A DNA stretch of 8,868 bases from Planctomycetaceae bacterium UBA6163 (lineage in GTDB: Bacteria; Planctomycetota; Planctomycetia; Pirellulales; Pirellulaceae). Below the pieces are notes generated by a model. The model did not search any database. It saw only the letters and a program-made list of their open reading frames with translations, and was not told the DNA's origin. Location of the stretch: contig DIUH01000421.1 in NCBI GenBank assembly GCA_002428205.1, positions 578-9,445 on the forward strand, read 5' to 3'. Of the stretch, positions 6,564 through 8,868 are shown one piece after another (the stretch's first letter is position 1; each line of letters starts with the position of its first letter). A program made the position numbers and the translations under genes.

Positions 6564-6660
6564 GGTTTTCAGTTGGCAGTTTTCAGTTGGCAGGCGTCAG
6601 TTTAACGATCTTAGATCGAAAGCATGCGATTTGAAAACTGAAAACTGAAATCTGAAATCT
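6564..6660. repeat. Heptamer-phased inverted array around a palindrome
   Basis: The right side has four tandem heptamers: GAAAACT, GAAAACT, GAAATCT, GAAATCT (6633-6660). The left side has the reverse-complement phase, six units from 6564 to 6605: GGTTTTC, AGTTGGC, AGTTTTC, AGTTGGC, AGGCGTC, AGTTTAA. Within it a 14-base unit (TTTTCAGTTGGCAG) is repeated exactly twice, at 6566-6579 and 6580-6593. Between the sides sits CGATCTTAGATCG (6606-6618), a 13-bp palindrome around a central T. Transcripts could fold into a long imperfect hairpin. It fills the spacer between the unknown exported-protein gene and the DUF58 gene. Confidence 0.75.
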
Positions 6661-6669
6661 TTCGGCCGC

Positions 6670-7329
6670 TTATTGATTCACGATTGCGGCGTCTAGTGCG
6701 ACGGTCTCGCTGAAATCATAACCATGGAAGTACCGCGAGATCTTTGCCGCCAAAACGCCAAGGAACAGGTTGCGGAACTTCGTCTCCGTCGTTTCGCTGG
6801 TATACATTCCGGCGCTGACGGGATAGGTGAACTCTTCTAAGTGCCTGCGGAACTCGACGCTGCCGGACGCGATATCGTAGACCGTCGCGGTCACTGCGGC
6901 GCGACCACGATAGAGTGTCGCGCCGTCGCGAAGTCGCAATCCGGTCATTTCGATGCCCAGCACTTTATCCGCCTTAACGCCGCGCCCGATGTCGATAAAC
7001 TCGATCGCATCCCAACCGTTACGGTCTCGCCACTGTTGCACTTCGTCTTCACGCACCAAAGTGCAGTTCTTGACTTCATTCTCGAGGATCTCGGCAACTC
7101 GCCGGCTTAAGATTCTTGCCGATGCATCGTCGCTGTATTGGCTGCTGTCGGTGATCGTTACGACCGCAACGCGTTTTCCTTCTAGCCCAGGAAACTCCGC
7201 TTTGACGGTATGGCCGCGAACCACGTTCAAAATGTTTGCGGCAAATCCCAGACAACCGGTTTGAACCGCCAATCCTCCGGCGATCATAGTAAACATCGCC
7301 GCACGGCGCGAGATTGTATCGTGGCTCAT
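6670..7329 (-). CDS. Exported protein of unknown function, probable lipoprotein
   Basis: I do not recognise a named family. I choose the ATG at 7329 because AAAGGA (7341-7336) stands 6 bases upstream; a TTG at 7344 is the only earlier option. This gives 219 residues. The signal region runs MSHDTISRRAAMFTMIAGGL to the segment VQTGC, with Cys26 as the likely lipidated residue. The lipobox is atypical (Gln at -3). The SRR near the N-terminus hints at Tat export but lacks the full SRRxFLK pattern. The mature domain alternates strands and helices: KRVAVVTITD (52-61), a helix around 70-87, then KVLGIEMTGLRL (122-133) and AAVTATVYDIASG (144-156). This pattern resembles small periplasmic lipoproteins of the CsgG/LpoB type, a structural guess only. 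It lies 27 bases after the DUF2752 gene, so co-transcription is likely. Confidence 0.75.
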   Translation of the reverse strand: MSHDTISRRAAMFTMIAGGLAVQTGCLGFAANILNVVRGHTVKAEFPGLEGKRVAVVTITDSSQYSDDASARILSRRVAEILENEVKNCTLVREDEVQQWRDRNGWDAIEFIDIGRGVKADKVLGIEMTGLRLRDGATLYRGRAAVTATVYDIASGSVEFRRHLEEFTYPVSAGMYTSETTETKFRNLFLGVLAAKISRYFHGYDFSETVALDAAIVNQ

Positions 7330-7356
7330 GACGAATCCTTTCAATGAGTCTCTCGT

Positions 7357-7806
7357 TTAAACCAACCGCCAAGCCCAATCGGCGATGGCAACTATCCATG
7401 TCAAAACCAGTCCCCAGGTGGCAAATACCAAACATTCGCGTCCTGGCATCTTGCCGCTAGCGAATCCTGTGAACAATACAATCACAGCTGACGATGCGAT
7501 CAACGCCAGCAAGGTGCCAGCGACATTCGATCTCAAACTCATCTCCAATCGCCCGCGCACGAAGTATGACCATGATGTCGTCATGCCACACGACGGACAG
7601 CGAACGCCCCACATCACGCGAATCGTGCAAGGCGGCAGGCCGAGTTGTTGATGAGTTCCCAAGCCGTCCGGATGCGGTTGTAATCGCCCAGCAACGACCA
7701 ATGGGACTGCACACAACAAAGCGGCGGCCAACATTGCCAATCGCAGTTTTGCATCGACCGGCCGGTTGGACCAGATCGATGGCAGGATGTTGAAGACCCT
7801 AAGCAA
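7357..7806 (-). CDS. DUF2752 membrane protein
   Basis: This is a small membrane protein with the DUF2752 signature: a Cys (Cys60, LPPC) followed by GVRCPSCGMTTSWSYFVRG (67-85), with a CPxCG pair at Cys70 and Cys73. Hydrophobic segments lie at about 22-40, 98-116 and 127-147. The biochemical role of the family is not established; the paired cysteines could bind metal or be redox active. The start is uncertain. The frame has no ATG or GTG between its upstream stop near 7843 and the ATG at 7734, and that ATG would drop the basic residues before the first helix. The TTG at 7806 gives 149 residues but has no clear ribosome binding site. The gene sits 63 bases downstream of the OstA-like gene and 27 bases upstream of the unknown exported-protein gene. 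Confidence 0.8.
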   Translation of the reverse strand: MLRVFNILPSIWSNRPVDAKLRLAMLAAALLCAVPLVVAGRLQPHPDGLGTHQQLGLPPCTIRVMWGVRCPSCGMTTSWSYFVRGRLEMSLRSNVAGTLLALIASSAVIVLFTGFASGKMPGRECLVFATWGLVLTWIVAIADWAWRLV

Positions 7807-7869
7807 TCGAGCGACCGTAATACAAGAGCGAATTGAGTGGTTTTACGGAGTTTGATTGTTACAGACTGG

Positions 7870-8868
7870 TTACTTTTTGTCTTTTGCAAAATTGGGCAAA
7901 GGCCCTAATTGCAAGCGATCAAACTCCACATTGATCACTTCCATGGTGCGAGTATTGACGCTCAATCGCTTAACCGCCGCGTTCGTTCCGGCCGCACCGG
8001 TGGGTAATGTTTGGTTCATTGTCGCGCTGCGCCCGGGTTGTCCTTCGATCAGAAAGATATCTTTCGCTGCGGTATAGGCGGCACGGTGGGCAATCCCGTT
8101 GTACAACCCGCGTTCATTTCGCGTGTGATAGATCACATTGCCGATCGCTTCCAATTCCCACGGCGGGCTGTCCAGCCCGGATGGCTGTGTTTGATCGATC
8201 GCCAGTCTTAAACGGTCACAGTCGAGCGTCGATTCGCCTTGGCGTAGCCCCTGGATCGCCTCGACATCGATCACGTCGTCCCATGACTTTATTTCGCGCG
8301 ACGCGATCCGAACGCCGCGTAAGAAATCGAGGCTCTGCAGATTCAAGTTGGCTTGTAACGATTCCTTGAATACCAGATGCACGCCAGTCATCGTCGGTTC
8401 TGATGGCCGGAAACCGCCGCTGGTGACCATCGACGACAAACCCGCACCCTCGTTCTTGATCCACGCCCGATACCAACCTGCGCCCAACCCGCTCAATTGC
8501 CCCGTATCGGGGCGCATGGTCAACTCGGGCACCGTCAGTACATGTCGACCTTTGCGGCTGCCTTGGTCTGACAATTGATTCACCGTCACCACTAACGGGT
8601 GCGACTTTGACGACGTCACGTTAACCTGCTCAACCGCCGCCGAACGCATCGAATCGGGGTCGTTCATTCGCACTTCGCTGCTGAGAATCACTTGTAATTG
8701 ATCGCCAACCAAATCAATATCCCAGACATCCTGTTCTTTGCCCGCCATCACCGCGCCACGAATGTCGACGCCATCGGTCAACACGACTCGCGAACCATCG
8801 AACAACATTTGACCACGCCAGCGGCAGCGTGGTGGCGAAACCCATTTCAGCGATGAAACGTTCGTCGG
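7870..8868 (-). CDS. OstA/LptA-like protein (5' partial)
   Basis: The frame is open to the window edge, so at least 332 residues are present and the N-terminus lies outside. An ATG at 8808 is internal: the upstream codons stay open and read sensibly (RWRGQMLFDG). Numbering from that ATG, two stretches have the look of the OstA/LptA beta-jellyroll: MLFDGSRVVLTDGVDIRG (1-18) and ELEAIGNVIYHTRNERG (218-234). The second is followed by AHRAAYTAAKDIFLIEGQPG (240-259), which fits the family pattern of 'A-G-N-V ... A-x-x-A-x-Y ... L-x-G-x-P'. In that family such modules carry lipopolysaccharide across the periplasm. A role in lipid or envelope transport here is inference, since the full domain order is not visible. 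The low-cysteine, Thr/Ser/Asn-rich sequence suits an exported protein. Confidence 0.65.
   Translation of the reverse strand, partial: PTNVSSLKWVSPPRCRWRGQMLFDGSRVVLTDGVDIRGAVMAGKEQDVWDIDLVGDQLQVILSSEVRMNDPDSMRSAAVEQVNVTSSKSHPLVVTVNQLSDQGSRKGRHVLTVPELTMRPDTGQLSGLGAGWYRAWIKNEGAGLSSMVTSGGFRPSEPTMTGVHLVFKESLQANLNLQSLDFLRGVRIASREIKSWDDVIDVEAIQGLRQGESTLDCDRLRLAIDQTQPSGLDSPPWELEAIGNVIYHTRNERGLYNGIAHRAAYTAAKDIFLIEGQPGRSATMNQTLPTGAAGTNAAVKRLSVNTRTMEVINVEFDRLQLGPLPNFAKDKK

Noticed and set aside
7815..7848. Inverted repeat CCGTAA and TTACGG between the OstA-like and DUF2752 genes
   Set aside because: The arms are only 6 bp with a 22-base loop and no T run follows, so chance explains it.
7614..7889. Minus-strand frame of 91 residues that could add an N-terminus to the DUF2752 gene by frameshift
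   Set aside because: It begins with TTG, has no family features, and the DUF2752 frame alone already has a normal length, so a frameshift is not needed.

Overview
The window looks like chromosomal DNA from a member of the Planctomycetota, most probably a Pirellulaceae (Rhodopirellula-like) bacterium. The main reasons are a protein with a PVC-type C-terminal heme-binding domain, a DUF1559 prepilin-like protein with the family's characteristic N-terminus and H-x9-DG C-terminus, and an extended RuvB. This placement rests on family knowledge, not on a database search. No rRNA, tRNA, CRISPR array, transposase or prophage gene was seen.

Left part (1-3321). A plus-strand gene whose 5' end lies outside the window encodes a HEAT-like repeat protein with a C-terminal cytochrome c module. 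It ends in a terminator-like hairpin at 1164-1200 and faces a minus-strand cluster. Read in the direction of transcription, that cluster holds a 55-aa unrecognised small ORF (3321-3154), ruvB (3129-2017) and rimI (1737-1216). ruvB encodes the Holliday-junction branch-migration motor and rimI a ribosomal-protein N-acetyltransferase. The small ORF has a good ribosome binding site, sits behind a nested inverted repeat, and ends in tandem stop codons in the ruvB reading frame.

Middle part (3322-5228). A divergent intergenic region of 280 bases precedes a plus-strand pair: a DUF1559 prepilin-like protein and, 46 bases after it, a small TPR lipoprotein. Both are predicted to be exported, so they may act together in the cell envelope.

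Right part (5231-8868). Four minus-strand genes lie in the order of transcription: an OstA/LptA-like protein (5' end outside the window), a DUF2752 membrane protein, a small exported protein of unknown function that is probably a lipoprotein, and a DUF58 protein. All four are predicted to be membrane or exported proteins, except that the OstA-like protein's signal region is not visible. The 113 bases between the last two genes carry an unusual heptamer-phased inverted array centred on a 13-bp palindrome. The DUF58 gene ends 2 bases from the end of the convergent TPR lipoprotein gene.

Most of the window is ordinary planctomycete housekeeping and envelope biology, and I see no clear new multi-gene system. 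The points most worth following up are the heptamer array, the structured leader with its 55-aa ORF upstream of ruvB, and the paired hairpins at the 5' end of ruvB.
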